A stretch of DNA of 62,500 nt. Origin: Chrysomallon squamiferum. Taxonomy: Eukaryota; Mollusca; Gastropoda; Neomphalida; Peltospiridae. How positions within the stretch are numbered: position 1 is the stretch's first letter; each line of letters begins with the position of its first letter. Position numbers and translations under genes: made by a program. Location of the stretch: NCBI GenBank assembly GCA_012295275.1, contig CM022677.1, positions 21,553,131-21,615,630 of the forward strand. The letters are read 5' to 3'. Positions 17,895 to 32,490 of the stretch are shown in pieces. The notes beneath the pieces are model-generated. The model was given only the letters and a program-made list of their open reading frames with translations, was not told where the DNA came from and did not search any database.

Positions 17895-18025
17895 AACAGT
17901 TGGCTGTTTGTATTCATTTATCGTAATGATATATTGTTAAGGCACACGAGCATTGACAGTTTGTTGTAGTTTTACAGCCTTGTTCTTTTATGGTATATTT
18001 TTTCAGTCATACTGAATATCAATTA

Positions 18026-18064
<39 letters not shown>

Positions 18065-18440
18065 GTAAAAAAGATATAAAGAAAAATACGAATCTTATAA
18101 TTATGGTGATGATGATGATGACGATGATGAGATACAGAATTGGATAGAGAGAAAAATGATTATTATGATAAGAGTAATTATCATGGCAATGATAATAATT
18201 GTTTCAATAATTCTGATGATGAATTTACTCATTTCTGTTCTATATTACTGACAAATTGAACTATATGCCTCTCTCTGTGTGCCTACTTTTTTCTCTCTCT
18301 CTCTATCTCTTTAGTAATCTATCTCTATTGATGATGATGATGATGATAATTTTTTATTCTTTTCTGATCTGCTACATTTTGAACGAAAGGCTACGTGTAC
18401 AAAATGTCGTTGGGTTTTTCAGGTATTTTTTATTAAATAA
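17895..18440. other. Upstream flank of lectin gene 2 (arm end)
   Basis: Contains a 34-nt poly(A) run (18028-18061), (GAT)n tracts and CTACATTTTGAAC near 18371. It mirrors 23440-23950 and is also similar to 57400-58600 upstream of lectin gene 8. No gene seen. Confidence 0.6.
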
Positions 18441-18840
18441 ATAATGTTTTTATTTTACTAATGCATAAGAAGAATTATCTGGAAATGGTCAAAATGCATT
18501 TTGTCATCACTACGTTAGGTTTCAAAAGCTAAACTTTATAATATTCGAATGAATTTGTGTGAACTGTTATATTTCAAGATGATGATATGTATATATATGT
18601 TTGTTGCATCATCATATTACCATCATTTATTTACTCATCTTACATTTTAAAACGGTTGATATAAAATCACCATTTTATAATATCTAAAATATTCTTGTAT
18701 CGCCATCAAAATCATTCAAAAACAAAAAGAATTTAGATTTAAAAATTTGACGATACATGTTAATCGCGACAGGTTGGCAGTAAATTAGAAATCCATCCAG
18801 GCACGTCTTTTAGTTTATAAACCAGTAGCATCGGCTCTCT
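18440..18840 (+). repeat. Partial right-module repeat joined to lectin intron-3 sequence
   Basis: 18440-18720 resembles the composite repeat (CTACGTTAGGTTTCAAAAGC, then CTTACATTTTAAAACGG). From about 18735 it changes to intron-3 sequence of the lectin genes (TTGACGATACATGTTAATC), which marks a duplication breakpoint. Confidence 0.6.
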
Positions 18841-18874
18841 TTTGGGTTGTTTAACACACGTGGAAAGCAATTAT

Positions 18875-18876
18875 AT

Positions 18877-18911
<35 letters not shown>

Positions 18912-18912
18912 G
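18875..18912. repeat. (TTTA)n microsatellite
   Basis: Nine units, at the position that the AAAT tracts occupy in intron 3 of lectin genes 2 and 4. Confidence 0.93.
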
Positions 18913-19159
18913 CTTAGCCGGGATGGGCTTTCTTTGCGAGTGGATCTGGGTATGTGTATGTCTGTCTGTGTGTAAGTGTTTGTATACTTCTCCTGCTTCT
19001 GCCTCTTGCTCTTCAGCTAAATCAACCACTCTAACTACAGCCCTGCTCCTAATAGTACATTTCTACTGTTTCTACTATTACTAAGATTACTACGATTTCT
19101 GTTACTCTTATTACTACTTCTGCTACTACTTCTTCTCCCACTGCTATTTAAGCTATTAC

Positions 19160-19530
19160 ACCCCCTGCTATAACTACTATGTCGACAACTGCTGTTGCTG
19201 CTGCTACTGCTACTGCTATAACTACTATGTCGACAACTGCTGTTGCTGCTGCTACTGCTACTGCTATAACTACTATGTCGACAACTGCTGTTGCTGCTGC
19301 TACTGCTACTGCTATAACTACTATGTCGACAACTGCTGTTGCTGCTGCTACTGCTACTGCTACAATAGGTCTACTTCTACTATTGCTATTTAAGCTATTA
19401 CACCCCCTGCTATAACTACTATGTCGACAACTGCTGTTGCTGCTGCTACTGCTACTGCTATAACTACTATGTCGACAACTGCTGTTGCTGCTGCTACTGC
19501 TATAACTACTATGTCGTCAACTGCTATTTA
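19160..19530. repeat. 48-bp minisatellite
   Basis: ATGTCGACAACTGCTGTTGC starts at 19179, 19227, 19275, 19323, 19421 and 19469, with a variant at 19511. The spacing of 48 bp is broken once by a 98-bp step and ends with a 42-bp unit. The frame encodes a 16-residue Ala/Thr repeat (MSTTAVAAATATAITT), an artefact of the trinucleotides. The intact genes have only one diverged unit at the matching place (near 26335). Confidence 0.92.
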
Positions 19531-19652
19531 ACTACTGCTAACATTCTACTATTGCTATTTAACTACTGATAACATTCTTCCTAATTTTACTACTATAATT
19601 ATTATTAGTCCTACTACTACTACATCTACCTTTGTCCTGCTTCTACTTTCAC

Positions 19653-19873
19653 ATATGAGACGCTGGATCGGCGCCAGCGATTTTCAGAAGGAAGGAAAAT
19701 TCGTGTGGATGTCTAAGCGTGGATCCGAACCAGTTAAGTATACAAATTTTGATCGACGAAACCCAAGCAACAGTGGCGGAAAAGAGAACTGTTTTAAATT
19801 AGATGGCCGATACTACTGGAACGATAACGATTGTCTTGATAAACAGAGTTTTATCTGTAAATATTCTCCATAA
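19653..19873 (+). pseudogene. Orphan lectin exon 4 with lost splice acceptor
   Basis: The frame reads MRRWIGASDFQKEGKFVWMS, NPSN, YYWNDNDC and SFICKYSP to a TAA, matching exon 4 of lectin genes 2 and 4. The TTTTCAG acceptor of those genes is TTTCAC here, and no exons 1-3 lie upstream on this strand; only the end of intron 3 is present. It is a partial duplicate in the spacer of the inverted arms. Its reading frame is nevertheless undamaged, so the loss is recent or the piece has been converted by its neighbours. Confidence 0.8.
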
Positions 19874-20242
19874 TGAAATTTGTCTGAATTTTGGTTTAAT
19901 GACAAGAAATGAACTATAATTAAAAATTAATGTTGCACTAGTCTTTTACAATTGCAGTGGTGGTAGTAGCAAAATAAATTTTAGGGCATGTACCAAAGTC
20001 GTCTGTTTCAGATAATTGTTTAGTCTTTGGGGGAAAAAAAAATGCAATCTCGTAGATAAAATTACTCTAAGATAATTAAGTCTGAGTAAATATACAGATA
20101 AGCTGTTCAGGACAATTAAAAGAAAGTTTCATAAAAGGAAACGAATTAATTAACATCGTGAAATCATTCAGAATCAAACACTCTGTACACAGGAATTCTC
20201 TGGAAATCGGCCATTTTTCCTGTTTCTTTTCAAACTGAACTT

Positions 20243-20325
20243 CCTCGATAGAAACAGCAGACCGGTGACGTTGTTTCCCGTGAGGTCGACGTGATCCGTG
20301 TAAAGATATCTGTGTAAAAGAATGT
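20243..20325 (-). pseudogene. BTB-domain scrap
   Basis: The minus strand reads RYLYTDHVDLTGNNVTGLLF and then LSRK, the same exon start as at 12045-12122 on the plus strand. Nothing else of the BTB gene follows; the sequence leaves homology at TTCAGTTTGAAAAG. Confidence 0.75.
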
Positions 20326-20513
20326 ACAGTCAGACTTTAAACGTGAGATAATTATGTGAGATTATTTAATTAGAAAATAATTAGTTTATTAACAAAAACT
20401 GTACTGTTATCAACGTTTGTGTTTCTATCTATGTCTCTGTGTGTTTGTCTCTATCTATGTCTCTCTTGCTCACTGTGATCGTACGTGTGTTTTCATGTCT
20501 GTGTGTGTTTGTG

Positions 20514-20519
<6 letters not shown>

Positions 20520-20544
<25 letters not shown>

Positions 20545-21090
20545 ACTATATATACTACTACTACTACTAATAATAATAATAATAACAAAAACATATTTTT
20601 ATGTCCAAGCAATAAAATCTATAAAAAATAAATATCTTAATCAATTTTAAGTTACAGAAGTTTATACTGATTTAATTAGTAGTAAATACTAATATTAGTA
20701 CTACTACTTATACTACTACTACTATTACTACTACTACTACTACTACTACTACAAATAATAATAATAATAATAAGAAGAAGAAGAAGAAGAAGAAGAAGAA
20801 CTACAATAGCAAAGTTTTATGTCAAAAGAATAAAAGCTATAAAATATAAATATGTAAATCAGTTTTAAGTTACAGAAGTTTATACTGATGTAATTAGTAT
20901 TAAATACTACTACTTCTACTACTACTACTATTACTACTACTACTACTACTACAAATAATAATAATAAGAAGAAGAAGAAGAAGAACTACAATAGCAAAGT
21001 TTTATGTCCAAAGAATAAAAGCTATAAAATCGAAATATCTAAATCAGTTTTAAGTTACAGAAGTTTATACTGATGTAATTACAAGTATGC
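20520..21090. repeat. Three tandem copies of a segment with ACT/AAT/AAG cores
   Basis: AGTTACAGAAGTTTATACTG recurs at about 20649, 20870 and 21053. Each is next to ACT runs, AAT runs and AAG runs and an AGCTATAAAAT block. It is the inverted, longer counterpart of 11567-11830. (GT)n lies at 20517-20543. Confidence 0.88.
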
Positions 21091-21169
21091 GTGTAGAGAC
21101 GTTGTGTCTGGGTATGTGTGGTGTAACCCATCAGACCAGGACTAGTCCTCAGTATTTACTCTTCTGTAT

Positions 21170-23080
21170 AAATAATAATTTTAAAAAAAGTATCTTTGTG
21201 TGCTTGTGAGTGTGTTCGGAAGAAAACAACAATAAAAACCTGATTATAGAGTCTAATATAGCGAAGAATATGATGGTGATACAATTAAATTGTAGATATA
21301 AAAAAATTATGATTTTATATTTACCGATTTAAAATGTAACATGATGGTGCAAAACACATATATTTTGCATATTTTAAGTGTGATATATATATCATCTTGA
21401 AATATAACTTAGTTCACACAAATTCTTTTATATATTATAAAGTTTAGCTTTTGAAACCTAACGTAGTGATGAGAAAATGCATTTTGACCATTTCCAGATC
21501 ATTCTTTTTATGTATTAGTAAAATAAATGTGTTTTGTATTTTATGGCCAACGGAAGTTTTATGCATGTACATCCAAATGACCATTTTTATGCTTCATTTT
21601 ATAACCACACCAGTCTGTTCATTACAAACGAACTTAGTTTTATTATCCTATTTCCATGATATAGTAATGTTTTATAATATTCATAATAATAAAGCTTGTC
21701 AAAAATACACTGTGGACATTGCTGAGCCTTTTGTTGTATGTGTGTGCGTGTGTCTGTGTGTATGTGTATATGTATGTGTGAGTCTGTGTCTGTGTGTGTA
21801 TGTGTGTGTGAGACAGAGGTTGAGCAGGCCTGCATACAGAGGGAGGGAGTCTTTCTGCAGGTTTCACGTCATTATTTGTTTTTTTCTCTTCTCTTGTTTT
21901 TCTTTTTCTCTTTAGCTTAGTTTCAAAGCCTTACATCCGAATGAACTATCCAGCCCTTAACCAAAACAAGAATTTTAAATATTAATCAATGAAAACAAAT
22001 CAATTAAATTTCCTAAAGTAATTATTGACGAAGTGATTTCAGATCATCAAGGCAGGAGGAAACGCAACATCATTTTCCTTCATTTCATTGCATTATTTAT
22101 TTATTTATTTATTTATTTGTTCATTCATTCATTCATTCATTCTTTTCTATATTTCTATATTTATTTATTTATTTATTTATTTATTAAATATATCCCTTGC
22201 AGGTTTAAAATATCGATGCATTTTGCCTGCATTTTGTCCAGCGATTTTGTACACTGTTTTAGTGTTGTGATGAAAGATTGCAATTAAGAGACAAACATAT
22301 AAATAGAATTTGTGCGCTGTTTTGCTGTACTGATTAGAGTTTGACAATAGACACAGCTCTTTTAGTATTGTATGCAAATTAAATTAATTAACGTGCAGTT
22401 GAGAAATGCATGTACATTAAAGATTGCAGTTAATAGACAAGCATATAAACAGAGGTCTGAGACTCGAGGAAGCAGGCTGCTGCTAATCATGGACAAACAA
22501 GAACAAATCTTCTGTTAAATAATCTGATCACTTACTGCACGAGCCTGTATAGAATATTCTATTAAAGGCCCTGTTTTATTTATTTATCGATCTATAGACA
22601 TAGATGTTTAAATCTATGTTTTGTGACAATGGCTTGTTTATGTCGTATTGTCTCATTTGCCTTTGCGTAAAGGGAGAATTGATGAAAACATTTCTACGAG
22701 TTTCTCTTCACAATGTTCGATGCTTTCCCTCTTTATTTTTTTTATTTTTTATTTTTATTTTTTTATGTCTCTCTTCCATTACGAGGAATTCAGTCAGACA
22801 ATGCATAAAGTGCGCCAAACGTATTTATGCAGAATTCTGCGTTTGACACTAATTCTAAATGGATGAATTCACTTAGGCATCAACACGTAATAATAATCTT
22901 GTTTATTTAGCTGCATATAGTAATTCAAAGAAGTTTGGCATCATTGTTGTATAAGATATCAAAGACAGGCGATCATTTCTGCTTTTGCTTATTTATTTCC
23001 AAATTGTCGTTACTGTACAAGAAGTGATCGAACTTGAAAATATTCTGGGGATGTTAACAAAACTGACTATGTACAAAGTT
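21170..23080 (-). repeat. Composite dispersed repeat, both modules (inverted copy)
   Basis: The reverse of 400-2150: satellite tail 21290-21380, AT-rich body 21390-21735, GT tract 21738-21815, (TTTA)n/(ATTC)n 22097-22187, and the left-module landmark GAGACTCGAGGAAGCAGGC near 22450. The match extends into the PHR scrap at 23095, so PHR and repeat were duplicated together. Confidence 0.75.
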
Positions 23081-23094
23081 TTCTTTTGTTCTCT

Positions 23095-23270
23095 AATTTA
23101 CACCAGAAATCCTTAAGTGCACAGCATCGGTGATTAGATAGGGTTTTGTTTGTAATAGATTAACGGAAACTGGACTGAACTATAAAATGGTGCCCGTGTC
23201 AGAGAAGATTCGTTCCCCATGAATATTTATTCCTCCAAGGAACGAATATTCAAGATGATAAAGTAGGCGA
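23095..23270 (-). pseudogene. PHR-domain scrap (inverted copy of 175-371)
   Basis: The plus strand shows ACACCAGAAATCCTTAAGTG and AGCATCGGTGATTAGATAGG, the complement of the end of the first PHR fragment. On the minus strand parts of the SDTG and TKPYL stretches are recognisable, with indels. Confidence 0.7.
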
Positions 23271-23959
23271 TGGTTAATGTTATACTCGATGGTTAAAAAG
23301 CATTAATGCAGCCTGTTTATTTTTAAATATTTTGATTTTCTCTGAGAAAACAAAACAAAGAAAGAACAGTAAGACTAAAAATAAAATAAAAACATCATTT
23401 ATTTAATAAAGATATACCTGAAAAAAAACCCAGGTCATTCCCAGGACAAATAAAGACACAAATGTAGCTTTTCGCTCAAAATATAGCAGATCAGAAAAGA
23501 ATAAAAACTTATCATCATCATCATCAGCATCATCAATATAGATAGCTTACTAAAGAGACAGAGAGCTAGAGAAAAGTAGGCACACAGAGAGAGGCATATA
23601 GTACAATTTGTCAGTAATTTAGAACGGAAATGAGTAAATTCATCATCAGAATTATTGAAACAGTTATTGCCACTGTCATGATAATTACTCCTATCATAAT
23701 AATCATGTTTCTCTCTATCCAGTTTTCTATCTCATCATCGTCGTCATCAATTTCATCATAATCATCGTAATTGTAAGTTTCGTATTTTTGTTATTTCTTT
23801 TTTTTTCTTTTTTTTTCTTTCCTTTTTTTTTTCCTTTTTTTTTTTTTGTAATTGATATTCAGTATGACTGAAAAAATATACCATAAAAGAACAAGGCGGT
23901 AAAACTGCAACGATATATCATTACGATAAATGAATACAAGCAGCCAACTGTTTTTAAAG

Positions 23960-24105
23960 CTGAAGAGTGTATTTATTCATTCGAGGCAAATCTACCTGAG
24001 TGCGATTGCAGGAAGCAGTCAGAACATTTCCTAAACCAGACAAAAGTTTGTTTCTGTGTCTGTTAAAGTTTTACCGTTTAGAAATTCTTGCAAAATCAGG
24101 AAGAG
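23960..24105 (+). promoter_or_regulatory. Conserved upstream block of lectin gene 4
   Basis: Contains GTATTTATTCATTCGAGG and GAACATTTCCTAAACCAG at the same spacing to the ATG as the other copies. Confidence 0.55.
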
Positions 24106-26725
<2,620 letters not shown>

Positions 26726-26915
26726 AGAAATTTGTCTGACATTTTCTTTCATGACAAGAAATAAACAATAATCAAAATTTAATGTTGCACTAGTCTTTTA
26801 GAACTGGAATGGTATTTGTTAAACGAGAATACGCAACTTAGAAAAGACAAAAAAGGTTTTTACCTACCGTGAAGAAACTATAGCAATATTCATGAAAGTT
26901 AGGATAAATGTCAAG

Positions 26916-27186
26916 GGCTTTTTTTTTTTTTTGTTTCTTTTCGTTTCAGTCTTTTTTTTTTTTTTTTTTTTTTTATTATTATTTCTTCTTATTATTATTA
27001 TCATATTTGTTTTATATAAATTTTTTTTTTTTTCATATAAAGGTTTCAGGAAAAGCGTGACCATTTTCTACAAGACAGTTTAAGTAATCATTGCTGTTAA
27101 GGCATGAACACAGTGAACACAATGAAAATAATTGAAAAATACCAAAATGAGTTAAAATGTAGGAAAGCACGCGATCGCTCGTTCGT

Positions 27187-27222
<36 letters not shown>

Positions 27223-27971
27223 ACGCACAGCGACACACACACACACATACGTACAGCGAACACTTAATGACCACTTCGCGCTCCAAAGATTTTTTATAAA
27301 ATTGTTAATTTCTTGATATTAATTAAAGAGAGGAACAGCACACTTTGAACACGGGTAGGTCCTAATGGGGAAAAGTAGGATTTTGTACCTACCATAATTC
27401 TCCGTTGAAAAATACTTCAACTACAGGTACTATGAAGGTTTCAAGAAAAACTTCATCTTCGACTTAGATCGTCTAGTTTTTCAAACAAATATTTTCTGCA
27501 CTGTTTTTCTATTACAGAACATTCTATTCAAATGAAAACAAAGCTAGTAAGACAGCACTTGGCATAGTTCCTTTTAAAACATCGATGAGCTGATACAGCT
27601 CAAAGACAGTAAAAAAAAAAAGAAAAAAAAAAGAAGATAAATAAATAAAATATTTAAAAAAAAAGTCGGTCAGAAGGTTTGCAGACGAAACAGCTGTGAC
27701 GTCAGACTTTCATTTTACGTAATAACGTTTTTGTACACGGAACTGTTTTAACTAAGAAATAGAATGATGTAGTTTTAAAATAGAATAGTAGTGTCACGAT
27801 AATAGAATCAAGTTCTCAGTTAAAAAAAAGCGTTTATTTAAAAACAATAAAAAAATGTATTTATTCGCAACGTGAATATTTATCGTCAAATGTTTACTAA
27901 AATATTTTTGAAACAACCGCCATTTTCTGAAAGCATCCTGTAATAAGTTCATTATAACATTAAAAATAAAT

Positions 27972-28024
<53 letters not shown>

Positions 28025-28480
28025 ATTAAAAAAATAGCAATAAAAATACAGTTCAGGCAGTTTATAATTATGTATTTTCTTTAGAAATGTTTTCCTTCAT
28101 ACATCTCTCTTGGTATCAGGGCACGTAAACAAATTGGATTATAGCGAAAGTTTTACTGTTTAAGAATTTGTTTCTTTAGCGGTAGCCGCATTATTAATAT
28201 AAGGAAAACATGAAAACCTTACCATAATACTTGGCGAATATTAGTTCCCCATGGTTAATGATATAGTATTAGGGTGAAATTCTCAAACATCGATAATAAT
28301 AATTTTCATAATATCATTTTCCTCAATATTTTCTCACCAGTGTATTAACTGACCTGAATAATATTTTGATAACTGGAAAGAAAAATTAGAAAAATTAATT
28401 CATAAGCTGCACATGCCAGATGTGGTGGGGGGGGGGGGAGAGAAACAACTAACATATTGAACTTTCTGAAGCGAAATTAA
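26916..28480. other. Gene-poor stretch
   Basis: Holds T-rich runs (26921-27032), a (CA)n tract (27188-27245), a segment shared with 46100-46560 and 53750-54480 (27400-27760, including GAAACAGCTGTGACGTCAG), a (CA)n tract 27975-28013 and a G9 run near 28428. No gene supported; short ORFs are repeat translations. Confidence 0.6.
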
Positions 28481-28880
28481 TAGAAGGGTTTTCATGCCAT
28501 CCACTGAATGAACAGACGGCTAGGATAACAGACATATTCGTGCAAAGTGAAGTTTTGCAAAGACGAATGAGACAGTACGACACAAAAAAGCCATTGTCTG
28601 AAAAGTACAGTTAAACTTCTACATGTAAAACAGAGCCTTTTGTAAAATTATTGTAATGGAACAGGTACGGTAACTGATCAAATTATTTAACAAAAGTTTT
28701 ATTCTTATGTTTGTTCAGGATTACTGCATTCTGGAGTCTCGGACCTGTCTGTATATGTTGGATTGTTAATTTCAGTGTGTTATGTACGTGTGTTTTTAAT
28801 TTGTCTACAACATTAAACAAAACTGTGTTTATTGTCAAACTCAAAACACAAGAGTAAAAAAAAAAAAAAACACTACATTT
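28480..28880 (+). repeat. Composite dispersed repeat, left module (partial, diverged)
   Basis: GGTAACTGATCAAATTATTT near 28669 and CTGGAGTCTCGGACC near 28731 correspond to landmarks of the other left-module copies. Confidence 0.55.
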
Positions 28881-29135
28881 TAACAGAGCAATTTAATTTT
28901 GTTGGAAACCTGGCACTGTTAGGTATATGTATTTAGTATCAATATTCCCTGTCTTACGTGATTACAATCTGCACTCTGATTGAACAAAGCCGTTAAGTGA
29001 GCGAGGTCGAGGTGATGGACACCTCCAACATGTGGACACCGTTGACGTGGATAACGCCAACATCCCCATATGCATTATTATCCCCATATGCATTATTATT
29101 ATTTTTATCACTATTATTATTATTATTATTATTAT

Positions 29136-29170
<35 letters not shown>

Positions 29171-29187
29171 TTTGTATTATTACATAG

Positions 29188-29396
29188 TACATTTCGAATG
29201 GACATTTTATTTGTGTGACGTCATCGGGTGACGTCAAATGGGAGTCACGTGATTCGGAAAGACTGACAAACTTGAGAGGTGTTACATGTGACACGGAAGG
29301 AAATATTTTTGTTTCTGATTTTGACAGAGATTGTGTCGTTCAGTTGTCACGGGATGGAAACGTTCTACCTGACATCCTCACTGACCAGGATGGATT
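29188..29396 (+). CDS. Orphan exon of a TRIM-type NHL-repeat protein
   Basis: 209 nt bounded by ACATAG and GTGAGT read YISNGHFICVTSSGDVKW, then LRGVTCDTEGNIFVSDFDRD, VVQLSRDGNVL and DQDGL. The xxGVTxDxxGNIxVxDxxxxxVxxLxxDG pattern is an NHL repeat as found at the C terminus of TRIM2/3/32/71-like proteins. The frame is open and both splice sites look usable, but no RING, B-box or further NHL exon appears within several kilobases, so it is a partial copy or an exon of a gene with large introns. A (ATT)n/(GTA)n microsatellite lies directly upstream (29101-29170). The short element TGTGGACACCGTTGACG near 29031 also occurs near 48480. Confidence 0.6.
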
Positions 29397-29619
29397 GTGA
29401 GTTTCACTTTAACTGTTTTTTCAGTAAAACCTGATACATAAACAAATCAAGTTAGATATATTATGTATTTATTTATTTATTATAAATTAATTAAATTAGT
29501 TAATTTTAATATTATTTAACTTACCTTTTTAAATCTAAATTACTGTTTCGTTTGAACTTAGTAAATTATATTTTACAGAGAAACAAAATCTGATTTACTT
29601 TTGAAATGTTATCCTTGTT

Positions 29620-29621
29620 TT

Positions 29622-29692
<71 letters not shown>

Positions 29693-30450
29693 CCCTCTCT
29701 CTCTCTCAATATTCTGTTATTTTATAAACAGTCTATATCAAGGAATGTGATACGACATTCTTTATATATTTGTATATACTTCAGTGTAATCCAAAAGAAA
29801 AAAGAAACCCACTAAAATATTTATATTTCATATCAGTATTAAAAAATAAAAGGATATATTTGTATCTTATCACACAAACCTGTGAAGTTGCTAAAATTAA
29901 ATAATGTGACGTCACTCGTAACAGAAATGTGAATAGTGTGAATCATATGCAGATACATAGATACACACATTCATACATACATACATTCATACATACATAC
30001 ATTCATACATTCATACATACATACATTCATACATACATAGAGACACGCCGACATTGGTAAAATAATACAACAATTAGATATCTTTGTTACATTAGACGTC
30101 AATAAATAATTTAATGCTACTACTAAAAAGCTGATATCAGGGTTTGTGTGTAAACAAAAAATTAAAAATCTAAAAACATTTTACACTTGAACAGTTTTAT
30201 TCATGAAAACAACTACAGTCTTCCGTTCTACTGCACTGAAATTGTGTTTGAACTAGGATAATAAAAACAACAAAGTAACAAGAAAAGACATCTGCTTAAT
30301 GATCATTGATATTTTAAAAACTTTATTATTGTTATTTCATATTAACCTTGCACTCTCTAATAAACGCTATAAAAGAATGTAAATATATTTTTTCGGAATA
30401 AATTTAATTAAATGTATCCATTGTTATGTCTTACTTAAGTACCTCTGTAC

Positions 30451-30521
<71 letters not shown>

Positions 30522-30559
30522 CTGTTAAATAGTATTCGTGATATGTTCGTAGTAATAGT

Positions 30560-30560
<1 letters not shown>
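29620..30560. repeat. Series of microsatellites
   Basis: (CT)n 29624-29707, (CATA/CATT)n 29966-30040 and (AT)n 30460-30519. No gene seen between them. Confidence 0.93.
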
Positions 30561-31890
<1,330 letters not shown>

Positions 31891-31893
31891 CAA

Positions 31894-31978
<85 letters not shown>
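31894..31978. repeat. (CAA)n / (AAT)n compound microsatellite
   Basis: About 18 CAA units followed by about 10 AAT units. Confidence 0.95.
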
Positions 31979-32291
31979 TGAAATAGTAGCTATAGTACCA
32001 GTTGCTACAGTACCAGTAGCAGCTGTAGTAGTCGTTATGGGGTTGGTTGTATTGGTAGTACCGGTAATAGCTGTAGCAGTAGCAGTGATAATTATACAGT
32101 GAAACTCCTCTAAATAGAAATTCCCTCAAAACCGAATTTATTCCTTGTTCCCCTGATTTCCACAGTAGACAAGTAGAATGATCAATTATACTGATCGACA
32201 TAGAACACTGTAGTTTACACCAATAACAGCTGCAGTGAAAACAATAGCAGAGTGTTTGTCACATTACCTCAGAGGAACATCCGCCAACCAT

Positions 32292-32490
32292 CTGTTACAT
32301 TTCACTTTCACTTCATCAAACCTCATCTTCAAAACTGCTGTTACATTTCACTTTCACTGCATCAAACCTCATCTTCAAAACTGCTGTTACATTTCCCTTT
32401 CACTGAATAAAAGCTCATCTTCAAAACTGCTGCTACATTTCACTTTCACTGCATCAAACTTCATCTTGAAAACTGCTGTTACATCTCAAC
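32292..32490 (+). repeat. 46-bp minisatellite ending at the ATG of lectin gene 5
   Basis: CTGTTACATTTCACTTTCAC begins at 32292 and again at 32338, with diverged copies at 32384 and 32430 and a fifth partial copy at 32476 (CTGTTACATCTCAAC) that runs straight into ATG at 32491. The 5' leader of the gene is thus repeat-derived. Confidence 0.92.

Noticed and set aside
19179-19415. Ala/Thr-rich protein with 16-residue repeats
   Set aside because: It is the 48-bp minisatellite read in one frame; no start context, no splice logic, and the array is absent from the intact sister genes.
29930-30040. CRISPR-like array of CATACATTCATA repeats
   Set aside because: No spacers of constant length; it is a tetranucleotide microsatellite in animal DNA.
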